Assembly: GCA_019057975.1 (NCBI GenBank)
Contig: JAHLWJ010000003.1
Coordinates: forward strand, 1-42,034
Direction: 5' to 3'
Origin: Promethearchaeota archaeon
GTDB taxonomy: Archaea; Asgardarchaeota; Lokiarchaeia; Sigynarchaeales; SOKP01
Length of the DNA stretch: 42,034 nucleotides
The position numbers and the translations under genes were made by a program. Positions 15,639-24,500 of the stretch are shown one piece after another (position 1 is the stretch's first letter; the number at the start of each line of letters is the position of its first letter). The notes under the pieces were generated by a model. It was not told where the DNA came from and did no database searches. It saw nothing but the letters and a program-made list of their open reading frames with translations.

Positions 15639-17828
15639 CTAAATCATATTTGCATATTTCGCCCATTTTTCAGTAATTTCCATTCCCTGTTTTAAATTAT
15701 ATTTTGGTTGATACCCTAGTAAATTTTTTGCTTTATCAATTTTTACGTACGTTTTTGCTGAATAAAAATTTATTTCTTTTTGCGTCATTGGAAAAATAAG
15801 TTTTTCTATTTTATTTTGTATGTCCATTTCATTTTTTCCAATAAAATTTTCTTTAACTCTATTTAGTATTGATTTTGGGACTATTACCTTTGATATTTTA
15901 TAAAATTGATTTACTGCAGGCAAATGGAAAATTCCTCTCAAGATGTCGGGATGTTTTTTACATGCTTTTTTTATTTGGTTAATCGTTTTACGTTCTCCCC
16001 GATATATTTTATTAAATTGTCTTATCTCCTCTAAATCCATCGAAATAGTTGATTCATCACCAATCATTTTCTCATATCCCTTATAAAAATCCCACCATGT
16101 TGCTGGCTCCTCAGCTGAAATTAAAAATGTTTCACCGATAACTTTTTCTTTTACTGCTGCAAGTATAAGTGCTTGAATAACGTCTTCAATAAAAACAGCA
16201 TTACACAATCCTTTTCCGTCTTCTACTAAAATTATTCGACTTTTTTTCAATCTATTTATAGGACTAATTGTCCAACTTGGTGCAAATGGACCGTATACTA
16301 TGGTTGGTTGAATAATAGATACGGGTAAACCAAATTTTTTAAAATAATATAAAGCGATTTTTTCAGCTTCAAGTTTTGAATCTCCATATACTTCTTTTGA
16401 ATATTTTCGCGGAGATAATTCATTGAGGTCACCGTCTTTTGTTTCTCCATATACTGAAATCGTACTCATATGCATAACACGCTTTATATTTTGTCTTAAA
16501 GATTCTTCTAAAACGTTTTCTGTGCCTTTTATATTTACTTCTTTTTGTTGAACTGGGCTACCAGTGTTTCCATATGCACAATGAAATACATACTCGCAGC
16601 CTTTGATAGCATTTGCTATCGCAGTTTTATCTAAAATATCTCCTTGAAACATTTTCACAGGAAATCTGCTTATTTGCGATGCTCTGGTAAAGTTTCTTAC
16701 TAAAACATGGACATCAGCACTATATTTTGTTATTAAATGCTCAACTAAATGGCTCCCTATAAAACCAGTTCCACCAGTAACAAATATTTTCTTACCTTTT
16801 AATTTTTTACCTTCATTTTCTTTTCTTAGACTCACCTCACCCCAAGACGTTACTAATTTTTTACGATTTTTGTGACAACCTTCAATTAATGCAATAGACT
16901 TACTTCCTTCTTCACCTGAAATATAAGGCTCTTTTTTATTTTTAATTGCTGAAACCCAATTCTCGAACTGTTCTCTCATAATATTTTGCACAGGTTGAAT
17001 TTTTTCAACTTTCATTGATTTACTAACAACGTTTCCAATCATCTTAATATTTTCTTCGCTTGGAGAAATAGTAACCTGGGAACCTAACATTTGTACCTCT
17101 AATTGAGTTTTTTCACCATAGATTTTTGCGCTATTCCTTAAATTTCTTGTACGGCTTAACTCAATAGTTCCTTTAGCTCCATTTTTCATAACAAGATAAA
17201 TTTTACAGTTTGCATCTACGCCTCCCTGACTATCATCATAATATTCAAATGAATCATAATCACCCAACCACCAAAGTATCGAATCTAGTGTATGGGCACC
17301 AGTATCATTTAGCACACCACCACCAGTCTCTTTTTTGAAAAAAAAATTGGAAGCTACGGGCCAATTATAGATAGAACCCTCAGATACATCAAAAGATCTA
17401 ATCTTTCCTAAAAAATCAGCTAAAATTATTTTTTTTACAAATTGATGGGAATAAAGAAATCTACGCACTAAACCCACAGCAAGGATTGCCCCACCTTGTT
17501 CTGCCGCTGAAATCATAGAGTTACACTCAGCTAAAGTCAAAGCCATAGGTTTTTCCACTAATACATGAATTCCATTATTTAATAGATTGATTGCAATGGG
17601 AGCGTGCAAATGATGAGGAACTGCTAAGATTGCGGCATCTACCTTTCCGATAACTTGTCTATAATCATCTGATACATTCTTAATAGCAAACTTATTTGCT
17701 AGGTCTTTAACTCGCCAAATATTTTTATCTACCAATATACTTATTTCAACTTCTTCTGATGTTGTAGCTATAGGTATATGAGAGAGCTCTGATACTGCTC
17801 CACAACCAATAATTGCTAATTTAATCAT
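15639..17828 (-). CDS. Fusion of a GFO/IDH/MocA oxidoreductase with an NAD-dependent epimerase/dehydratase
   Basis: This 729-residue protein has two nucleotide-sugar enzymes in tandem. Residues 1-340 are a GFO/IDH/MocA oxidoreductase with AIIGCGAVSELSHIP, LVEKPMALT and GGGVLNDTGAHTLDSILWWL; D and H of the last block are the expected catalytic pair. Residues 345-729 are an extended SDR with KIFVTGGTGFIGSHLVEHLI, STISVYGE and YGDSKLEAEKI (the YxxxK pair). The linker is short and charged (RKENEGKKLKGKK). It would carry out successive redox and epimerisation/dehydration steps on one sugar, possibly passing it between sites. I see no frameshift or internal restart. Substrate unknown. Confidence 0.82.
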   Translation of the reverse strand: MIKLAIIGCGAVSELSHIPIATTSEEVEISILVDKNIWRVKDLANKFAIKNVSDDYRQVIGKVDAAILAVPHHLHAPIAINLLNNGIHVLVEKPMALTLAECNSMISAAEQGGAILAVGLVRRFLYSHQFVKKIILADFLGKIRSFDVSEGSIYNWPVASNFFFKKETGGGVLNDTGAHTLDSILWWLGDYDSFEYYDDSQGGVDANCKIYLVMKNGAKGTIELSRTRNLRNSAKIYGEKTQLEVQMLGSQVTISPSEENIKMIGNVVSKSMKVEKIQPVQNIMREQFENWVSAIKNKKEPYISGEEGSKSIALIEGCHKNRKKLVTSWGEVSLRKENEGKKLKGKKIFVTGGTGFIGSHLVEHLITKYSADVHVLVRNFTRASQISRFPVKMFQGDILDKTAIANAIKGCEYVFHCAYGNTGSPVQQKEVNIKGTENVLEESLRQNIKRVMHMSTISVYGETKDGDLNELSPRKYSKEVYGDSKLEAEKIALYYFKKFGLPVSIIQPTIVYGPFAPSWTISPINRLKKSRIILVEDGKGLCNAVFIEDVIQALILAAVKEKVIGETFLISAEEPATWWDFYKGYEKMIGDESTISMDLEEIRQFNKIYRGERKTINQIKKACKKHPDILRGIFHLPAVNQFYKISKVIVPKSILNRVKENFIGKNEMDIQNKIEKLIFPMTQKEINFYSAKTYVKIDKAKNLLGYQPKYNLKQGMEITEKWAKYANMI

Positions 17829-17933
17829 TCTATTTTACACCTTTCGCATATATAAATTATTGTATAGCATATCTCACTAGGCAGCATGTTGTGGTCATGT
17901 TTCTGGATATCCTAGTGTATTATAATTTTAAAT

Positions 17934-19667
17934 TTATTTAGTATCATTTTTGTAAATTTCTCTTGGAAGCACGATATCTTTACCTCTTAAAATACCATCA
18001 ACCACTAAATCCAAATAAGGATTATTCCCTGGCTTTAAATCTGCAAGAGTTTTTAAGGTATAATTTTTGATACAAAAACCTTTAGATGTTTTGAAAAATT
18101 GTAAGGGAATAACTGACCTAAACCAAAACATATATGCATAACGCCTTGCTAATTCTATTTCTTCTTTTGTGGGTAAAGAAAGTCCATCTAATTCACTAAG
18201 CAATCTAAAATATTCTTCACGTGATTGTGGAAAATAACCAAAACCTTTATTAGCATAATGAGCCCTCCCACATATAATTACTGGATGCTTTCCTAATATT
18301 GATGCCTCCAATCCCAAGGTTCCCGTATAAACCAATACACCTTTTGCAAGATTAAGCAAAGTATAGGAACTTAATTGACTATCCGGAGGAATTAATCTCA
18401 CATTCTCAGGCAAGTTACCAAATTTATCTTGCAAATAATCAATCACATGTTCTCTGGAATGATTTCCTTCAAATATAAGCATTTCTGCAGGATGTACACG
18501 TATAACTAAATTGAAAGAATCATTTCGGTTTGCAAATTTTATAGTTTCGTTTATCCATTCCAAAACACTTTTAAAAATAGTACGCCTGCCAGAAACAGCA
18601 GAATCCCAAGTAAGGTTTGGAAACATAGCTATAATAGGCTTATTATTTTCAATCAAATTTAATTTTTTCAGCAAAATATCTTGATCTTCGATAGGGTTGG
18701 GATAAATAATTGGGTTACGATGACATTTCGCTAATTCTTGATTAAGTTGATTATTTTCATATCTATTAAGAGGTATATTTCGCCAATTTTTCCAATAACT
18801 TCCTAAATCCACTTCTGAAACTGGTACCCCTTCACGAAAAGTCCATTGACTCCCTCTTTTAGAGTTATTGAATGCACTTTCATAACTTAAAACTCTTATT
18901 TTTTGTCTTTGAGCCATCCAATGAACTATACTATACCAAAAGAAACGACCACTACATAAAAAAATGATATCTGGTTTAAATTCAATAAAAGCTTTTTTAT
19001 ATACATCTACAAGAACCATAGCTCCACATATATAATCATGCCATACTTTTAATGCTTCATCTGAATTATCTGTAAAAGCATCACGACAAAGATAACGGCT
19101 TATTGATACTTCACATAGTTTTCCAACAGGAACATTTTTATATATATAATTAATACAATCTTTAATAGAAAGAGAATTTATTACTTTATAAACTTCATGA
19201 TAACTTTCTATATTGACAAAATCAGTAAGTTTATATAATGGTAACCTCATTAGTTTGGAATAATATCTATTTATTTTAATACATTTCTTACATATATTTG
19301 GATTGATTGGTAAATCTATGGATCTATTATTACATTGTGGTAAATTTTCACAAGCCATAAAAATAGGTTTCGCCCCTTCTAATTGCAACCTTTTCGCTAA
19401 AAAGGTTTCAAAATTTAGTAAATAACTACCTCCCCTCATATGAGGAAATAATACCACAGGACCATCTTTAGGAATTTTCTCTACTTCTTTTAAAAATGAC
19501 TTACTATTCTGCACAATTTGATATAATAAAAATCGTGCATCCTTCTCTCCAAAATTCGGAAAAAATTCCCATCCCCAGTTATTTCTTAAAAGTGAAACAT
19601 TATAATACATTGGATATCTCAATTTAAATAAATCTAATGTTTTACCAATTATTCTCTTTGTTTTCAT
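17934..19667 (-). CDS. Capsule-synthesis-type GT-B glycosyltransferase (Kdo/CDP-glycerol transferase-like)
   Basis: This 577-residue protein matches the capsule-polysaccharide-synthesis fold in its C-terminal half: IIAMFPNLTWDSAV, LVIRVHPAEM, YTLLNLAKGVLVYTGTLGLE and ASILGKHPVIICGRAHYANK. The RVHPAE and GTLGLEA elements correspond to the donor site of KpsC/KpsS-type Kdo transferases and their relatives. The N-terminal half is less familiar, with FPHMRGGSYLLNFETFLAKR and a cysteine cluster (CENLPQC, CKKC, near 105-135) that could bind metal. It follows wzt by 35 nt, a usual place for enzymes that build the linker or finish chains in ABC-exported polysaccharides. The donor could be a nonulosonate or Kdo; this is inference. 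Confidence 0.65.
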   Translation of the reverse strand: MKTKRIIGKTLDLFKLRYPMYYNVSLLRNNWGWEFFPNFGEKDARFLLYQIVQNSKSFLKEVEKIPKDGPVVLFPHMRGGSYLLNFETFLAKRLQLEGAKPIFMACENLPQCNNRSIDLPINPNICKKCIKINRYYSKLMRLPLYKLTDFVNIESYHEVYKVINSLSIKDCINYIYKNVPVGKLCEVSISRYLCRDAFTDNSDEALKVWHDYICGAMVLVDVYKKAFIEFKPDIIFLCSGRFFWYSIVHWMAQRQKIRVLSYESAFNNSKRGSQWTFREGVPVSEVDLGSYWKNWRNIPLNRYENNQLNQELAKCHRNPIIYPNPIEDQDILLKKLNLIENNKPIIAMFPNLTWDSAVSGRRTIFKSVLEWINETIKFANRNDSFNLVIRVHPAEMLIFEGNHSREHVIDYLQDKFGNLPENVRLIPPDSQLSSYTLLNLAKGVLVYTGTLGLEASILGKHPVIICGRAHYANKGFGYFPQSREEYFRLLSELDGLSLPTKEEIELARRYAYMFWFRSVIPLQFFKTSKGFCIKNYTLKTLADLKPGNNPYLDLVVDGILRGKDIVLPREIYKNDTK

Positions 19668-19702
19668 AATATAAATAAAAACCTCTTCTTTTAAAATTTT
19701 AC

Positions 19703-20956
19703 TTACTTTTCAATCAATTTAAACTTATAAGGAGAAAATGTAATAGGGTTACCGAGTAAAGAATATTGATTTTCATTTGTTTTTTCTGTATGCTTTATAA
19801 TAAATTGTTCTCCAGCATCATCCCAAACATCAATTGGGGTTATATCACCCTTTTCAATAATTCCACCATATAAATAGTATCTCCGCGGATATAGCTCAGG
19901 TTTTTCAAAAAGAATTTCATACTCACCATCTTTTTCAAGTTTTTCTGTATAGAATAAATTATCAGAATTAGCAGATAAAACTATCTGTCTTGAAATTGCA
20001 TCACAAATTGAAAATGAAAAAACTGGATTCTTTATAGGTTTATTTACCTTAAATGAACATCGAATTCTAATTGGATCACCTACCAGAAGCTCTGTAATTT
20101 CATTACCTTTTTCATTAACAACACAAGCTTTGATAATTCTTACTTCACCACTTCCCCTTCTCGTAGCAGTATTTACATGCCCAAGTCTCGCGACTTTATT
20201 GGTATCATCAATATATTTACTTATAGTATCTTTAGTGGGACCATAATACTTTATTTTACCTTTACTTAATAAAATTGTTTCTTTTGCAATACCAATAAGT
20301 CCTTGCATTGAATGTGTAACCAATACTACACTCATGCCTCTATCAATTTTTGATTTCATTTCTTCAAAACATTTTCTTCTAAAATTCATATCCCCAACTG
20401 CCAAAACTTCATCTACAAGCAAAATATCTGGATCGGCAAATATTGCCACAGCAAAACCAAGCCTTACAAACATCCCGCTTGAATAATATTTAACTGGTGT
20501 ATCTAAAAAATCACCAATATCTGCAAAATTTATAATTTTCTTGAATTTACGATCAATCTCTTGTTTGCTCATACCTAAAATAGCACCATTAACATAAATA
20601 TTTTCTCTGCCAGTTAATAAGGGATGAAATCCCGCTCCTACTTGAATAAGCGCGCTAACCTTCCCATTAATCGTAATTTTACCTTTATCAGGCCAAAAAA
20701 TTCCATTAAGCATTTTTAAAAGGGTAGTTTTGCCTGAACCATTTGGACCGATTATTCCTATTGATTCTCCTTTTTTTAATTTAAAAGAGATATTCTTATT
20801 TGCCCAAAATTCACCACTTCTTAATTTCTCCGAATGAGAGCTTAACCCGAACATATTTCTTCCAATATCTTTAATGCCATAAAACATAGACTTTTTCAAA
20901 TATTTACAATATTTTTTATAAACATTTTCTACTTTTATTGCTATTTCGTTATTCAT
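19703..20956 (-). CDS. wzt: Polysaccharide ABC exporter ATPase with C-terminal recognition domain
   Basis: This 417-residue ATPase energises export of a complete lipid-linked polysaccharide with the Wzm permease. The ABC domain (about 1-245) has Walker A GPNGSGKTTLL (70-80), the short Q/signature region YYSSGMFVRLGFAV (157-170) and Walker B PDILLVDEVLAVGD (176-189). Residues 255-417 form the extra beta-rich domain typical of Wzt proteins that bind the modified chain terminus (ELLVGDPIRIRCSFKV, PRRYYLYGGII). So chain length is probably controlled by a terminal cap rather than by Wzy/Wzz. It lies 3 nt from the permease gene. Confidence 0.9.
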   Translation of the reverse strand: MNNEIAIKVENVYKKYCKYLKKSMFYGIKDIGRNMFGLSSHSEKLRSGEFWANKNISFKLKKGESIGIIGPNGSGKTTLLKMLNGIFWPDKGKITINGKVSALIQVGAGFHPLLTGRENIYVNGAILGMSKQEIDRKFKKIINFADIGDFLDTPVKYYSSGMFVRLGFAVAIFADPDILLVDEVLAVGDMNFRRKCFEEMKSKIDRGMSVVLVTHSMQGLIGIAKETILLSKGKIKYYGPTKDTISKYIDDTNKVARLGHVNTATRRGSGEVRIIKACVVNEKGNEITELLVGDPIRIRCSFKVNKPIKNPVFSFSICDAISRQIVLSANSDNLFYTEKLEKDGEYEILFEKPELYPRRYYLYGGIIEKGDITPIDVWDDAGEQFIIKHTEKTNENQYSLLGNPITFSPYKFKLIEK

Positions 20957-20959
20957 TTT

Positions 20960-21805
20960 TTATATCCTCTCTGTTATCCTTGTTTCGGTCAAATGAAAAA
21001 TTACTAAACCTAATATAAAGATAATAATTGAAATAATACTTGAAATCATATAACCCTTCCACTCAGAAATATTTCCGGTTAATAAAAATTCTCTCGGAGC
21101 TGATATTAAATAATATAATGGATTATAATTTGAAATTTTAGTAAGGAGTCCGGTTGAAGGTTTAGCGTATAAAACAGGCGTTAAAAATAATAAAAAAACT
21201 ATAATAGATGAAATCATATTTCCTATATCTCTCATAATTCCATTTAATAGTGATAGAATAAAACCTAGGCCCAAAGTAAATAATATTATCGGAATTAGCA
21301 AAATAGGAATTAATAAAATTGCAATATTTGGCATTATCCCGTAAATAATAAATAATATTACCGCTAAAACTAATTGAACCAAAAACGAAATAACTGATTT
21401 ACCAAATGAAGCTATTACAATAGATTTTCTGGAAAAATTTATTTTTACTACCATTGGTCCTGCACTTACTAAAGAATTTGTGCAAGCAATTAACCCACTT
21501 GAAAATAATTGCCAAAAAGACATGCCCAAAATTGCATATAAAGGATAAGGAATATCAATATCTCCAATAGAAAACACCCCTGCTCTATTTAATATTATAA
21601 AAGTTGCGACACTAATAAGGGGTACAATTATCGCCCATAAAATGCCAATAAATGATTGTTTATATAAAGCAAAAAAGTCTCTTTTAAACAGTTGATATGT
21701 AAGCCATTTATTTATTTTTAATTCGTTAAATATTTCTTTAAAAATATGTAAAAAACCTTTTTTTATAGAATTATCAGGTTCATAAGTAGTTATTGTTTTG
21801 TTCAT
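20960..21805 (-). CDS. wzm: Polysaccharide ABC exporter permease (ABC-2 type)
   Basis: This 281-residue protein has six hydrophobic segments and the ABC-2/Wzm N-terminus KWLTYQLFKRDFFALYKQSF, an amphipathic connector before TM1. The conserved NGIMRDIGNMISSII loop near 200 matches the TagG/Wzm coupling region, followed by FLTPVLYAK and the long periplasmic YNPLYYLISAPREFLLTG segment. It forms the channel through which the lipid-linked polysaccharide leaves the cytoplasm. It precedes wzt in the same operon with a 3-nt gap. Confidence 0.9.
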   Translation of the reverse strand: MNKTITTYEPDNSIKKGFLHIFKEIFNELKINKWLTYQLFKRDFFALYKQSFIGILWAIIVPLISVATFIILNRAGVFSIGDIDIPYPLYAILGMSFWQLFSSGLIACTNSLVSAGPMVVKINFSRKSIVIASFGKSVISFLVQLVLAVILFIIYGIMPNIAILLIPILLIPIILFTLGLGFILSLLNGIMRDIGNMISSIIVFLLFLTPVLYAKPSTGLLTKISNYNPLYYLISAPREFLLTGNISEWKGYMISSIISIIIFILGLVIFHLTETRITERI

Positions 21806-21919
21806 TCATTTTCCTTTCATATAAATTAATATACTTTTATATTATTCAATTTATATTAATATTAATTGTCACATTTATTACTCATATAATAAATCAAAAT
21901 ATATATTCCATAAGAAATA

Positions 21920-23074
21920 TCATTTCTTAGCAATTATTCGAACTTCATGACCTTTAATTATTCTTAACATACAAAGTAAATTATCAATTATACTCACAAA
22001 CAAAGCTAATCCTCTTCTTATAATATCGGGAATAGTAAAAGGGATTCCAACAATTATTGACTGTGTATTAAAACTATTTATATATTTCACATTTATATTA
22101 GAAAACAAACTTTTAATCTTTGGAAAATAATCTATGAAATCAGAGGAATCGTCAAATGGGGATGATTTTAATTGAGGCCCAATCGACTTATTTTTATTTT
22201 TAACAAGCACCTCTTTAATACTTGAGATTTTTGAAAAACATTTCTTTTTATTTTTTATAAATCTACTATTGAATTTACTAAATATTAAAAGAAACAAATA
22301 TTCTAATCTAAGTTTTAATGGAATATAATTTGGTAATATAATCCCAAGGGTAAATGAAAAGATTTTACTCCTAATTCCACCAAAAAAAATAAAAGTAAAT
22401 TTTTCTTTATACGGTAAATACACGGCTGGAACTATAATACGAAATATTTTTTCAATATAATCATTAACACGAGTTAAATTACTATTATGATCAAGGATAA
22501 TTAATTTCCCACCTGGTTTTAACATCTTATAAACTTTCTCTATATAATTTGAAGCATCAGGAATATGGTGAATAGTTGCAACCATAATAATGGCATTTAT
22601 GGAATTATCAGGTAACTTTATATCAAGAGCATTAGCAATTTTATAATCAAGAGAACCTTTTATACTACTTTTAGCGTTTTCTTTTGCTAAGTTAGCAATT
22701 CGTATAGATTCTTCACATAAATCAACTCCTATTACATTTGCACCATAACGAGCCATTTCAAGGGAAATGTTTCCGGCACCACACCCAATATCAATACAAA
22801 AACAATTATCAGAACTAACTGCTTCCTTAATAATTTGCCTTTTTATTGTCCATTGAGGTAAATATTTTGTATACCAACTATCGATAAACGAATCATTCGA
22901 CCAACTGTATGGCGAATGTTCTATTTGCTTACCTGCTCTTATCGCTCCTTGAATGTCTATATATGGGGATGAGAATCCCAAATCATTAAACCGAAACTTA
23001 GAAACTTTTGAAAAATACTCCTTCTCTTCAATAATCTTTTTATTAAATTCCTTTAACATCTTTAACTCTTTCAT
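21920..23074 (-). CDS. Class I SAM-dependent methyltransferase
   Basis: This 384-residue protein has motif I CIDIGCGAGNISLEMA (94-108), motif II VIGVDL, motif III ANALDIKLPDNSINAIIM and the MVATIHHIPDASNYIEKVYK, MLKPGGKLIILDHN blocks of UbiE/Coq5-like enzymes. The C-terminal 150 residues are hydrophobic and basic (RRGLALFVSIIDNLLCMLRI) and may touch the membrane. It lies directly before wzm-wzt. In known Wzm/Wzt systems such as E. coli O8/O9a, a methylating enzyme caps the chain and the Wzt C-domain reads the cap. That role is possible here but not shown by sequence. Confidence 0.75.
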   Translation of the reverse strand: MKELKMLKEFNKKIIEEKEYFSKVSKFRFNDLGFSSPYIDIQGAIRAGKQIEHSPYSWSNDSFIDSWYTKYLPQWTIKRQIIKEAVSSDNCFCIDIGCGAGNISLEMARYGANVIGVDLCEESIRIANLAKENAKSSIKGSLDYKIANALDIKLPDNSINAIIMVATIHHIPDASNYIEKVYKMLKPGGKLIILDHNSNLTRVNDYIEKIFRIIVPAVYLPYKEKFTFIFFGGIRSKIFSFTLGIILPNYIPLKLRLEYLFLLIFSKFNSRFIKNKKKCFSKISSIKEVLVKNKNKSIGPQLKSSPFDDSSDFIDYFPKIKSLFSNINVKYINSFNTQSIIVGIPFTIPDIIRRGLALFVSIIDNLLCMLRIIKGHEVRIIAKK

Positions 23075-23091
23075 AGATTTTTATAAAAAAC

Positions 23092-23256
23092 CTATAAAGA
23101 TACTCGTAGTATATTTCCATCTTTCGAATTTTGCTCGACTCCCTTCGGGTTTTTTTCGCATTCATCTTTGTATAAACCGTATATTCTACCCGTCGGGTTA
23201 ACAAATATTTTGATTGTGATTTTTTCAGTAAATTTATATAAATTTAATTCCAGCAT
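23092..23256 (-). CDS. Possible small protein in the gap before the methyltransferase gene
   Basis: A 54-codon ORF starts at ATG 23256 and ends at TAG 23092-23094. It reads MLELNLYKFTEKITIKIFVN, then PTGRIYGLYKDECEKNPKGV and EQNSKDGNILRVSL. Amino-acid use looks more protein-like than random AT-rich sequence. The nearest purine-rich site (AGAGGA) is about 15 nt away, too far for comfort, and I recognise no family. The GC-richer stretch near 23130-23200 stands out from its surroundings. It could equally be a fragment or noise. Confidence 0.2.
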   Translation of the reverse strand: MLELNLYKFTEKITIKIFVNPTGRIYGLYKDECEKNPKGVEQNSKDGNILRVSL

Positions 23257-23408
23257 TATTATAAAGATGTTTCCTCTGGATAGTGAAACGATTATTTAAC
23301 ATGAAATACATTCATATATTTTTTTCTATCTATTATTTATTTCTTTTATCTATCTGTTGGATAATAAATTTATAACTTATTAAATGTGAGAATGTTTTAT
23401 TCTATTAT
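23257..23408. other. AT-rich intergenic stretch
   Basis: With the doubtful ORF next to it, this fills a 334-nt gap between the nucleotidyltransferase stop and the methyltransferase start. It has no clear promoter, hairpin or repeat. An internal promoter is possible but not evident. Confidence 0.25.
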
Positions 23409-24488
23409 TTATATTTTTAATATATCTACCGCTTTTCTATACTCTTCCCATTGTCCTACATCTATCCATGATTTCTCAGAAATAGGGTAAACGCCAATTT
23501 TCTTTTTATTTTCTTTCAAACGTTTTATTAAATCAGTCATATCAAATGATTTATCTTTTGGGATAAATTGTAAAATATCTGGATTTAATATATACATTCC
23601 CGTATTAATAAGAAGATTATATTCTGGTTTTTCTTTTATATTTTTTAAACTACCATCATTCTCAAGCTTGCAAACGCCATATGGGATAATATGATGTTGA
23701 ATTGAAGAAACTAATGTTAAATCAAAATTTTCTTTCTTGTGAAATTTATATATTTCAAAATAATCACATTGAATAATTATATCGCAATTAGATACAAAAA
23801 AGGGAGTATCAATCCTCTTTTCAAGATACTTTAATCCACCAGCAGTGCCTAAAGGTATATTCTCATCAATAAAAGAAACATCATAATTGGAATGAAAATC
23901 CTCAAAAAATGCTTTTATCATCTTTGATTTATGATTAACAGAAATATAGAAATTATTAATTCCAAATACTGCAAATTTATCCATTATTATCTCTATTATA
24001 GGTTTATTATCAATTGGAATAAGTGCTTTGGGAAGAATACGAGTAAAAGGGTCTAATCGAGTTCCTTTGCCACCTGCCATAATTACAACAGGTATATTAA
24101 TTATCTTACGATATGATGAAGATTTATATTTTTTAAAAAAGAAATCTTCTTCGAAAATAATATTTATTAATTTATTATTTTTTATTACGGGTATATGTCG
24201 GGCCTTTGTATTCTTGAAAATATTTTTAATTTCATCTTCATCTTTATTGTCAGAAATAAATATAAAATTCGTGTTTGCAATTTTTCCAACACAATCTTCT
24301 AAATCAACCCCCCTTAATATTGCTCTTCTAATATCTCCATCAGTTACGATACCAAAAATTTTATTGTTTTTATATATAATTAGAATTCCTTGACCAGTAT
24401 CATCCATCGTTTTCATTGAATTTCTAATACTATTATTAAATCCCACAATAAATTTTATAACATCTATATTAATATTATTTATATTCAT
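23409..24488 (-). CDS. CBS-domain nucleotidyltransferase, PtmE-like
   Basis: This 359-residue protein joins two CBS motifs (about 20-120; GILIIYKNNKIFGIVTDGDI and ARHIPVIKNNKLINIIF) to a sugar-1-phosphate nucleotidyltransferase domain. The latter has VVIMAGGKGTRLDPFTRILP (134-153), FVSNCDII and NTGMYILNPDIL. The architecture is that of PtmE from Campylobacter legionaminate synthesis, which makes GDP-glucosamine for the LegB route; HddC-like enzymes share the catalytic half. The CBS pair may sense adenylates. PtmF/PtmA-type partners are not in the window. It lies 12 nt after the second NeuB-like gene and its context supports a nonulosonate role. Confidence 0.78.
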   Translation of the reverse strand: MNINNINIDVIKFIVGFNNSIRNSMKTMDDTGQGILIIYKNNKIFGIVTDGDIRRAILRGVDLEDCVGKIANTNFIFISDNKDEDEIKNIFKNTKARHIPVIKNNKLINIIFEEDFFFKKYKSSSYRKIINIPVVIMAGGKGTRLDPFTRILPKALIPIDNKPIIEIIMDKFAVFGINNFYISVNHKSKMIKAFFEDFHSNYDVSFIDENIPLGTAGGLKYLEKRIDTPFFVSNCDIIIQCDYFEIYKFHKKENFDLTLVSSIQHHIIPYGVCKLENDGSLKNIKEKPEYNLLINTGMYILNPDILQFIPKDKSFDMTDLIKRLKENKKKIGVYPISEKSWIDVGQWEEYRKAVDILKI

Positions 24489-24500
24489 ATTAAAAAATCC

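Noticed and set aside
17875..17917. Terminator or operator from CACTAGG ... CCTAGTG
   Set aside because: Only 7 bp pair across a 29-nt loop and no T run follows; likely chance.
24028..24393. 121-codon plus-strand ORF
   Set aside because: Antisense shadow of the CBS-nucleotidyltransferase, whose motifs are firm on the minus strand.
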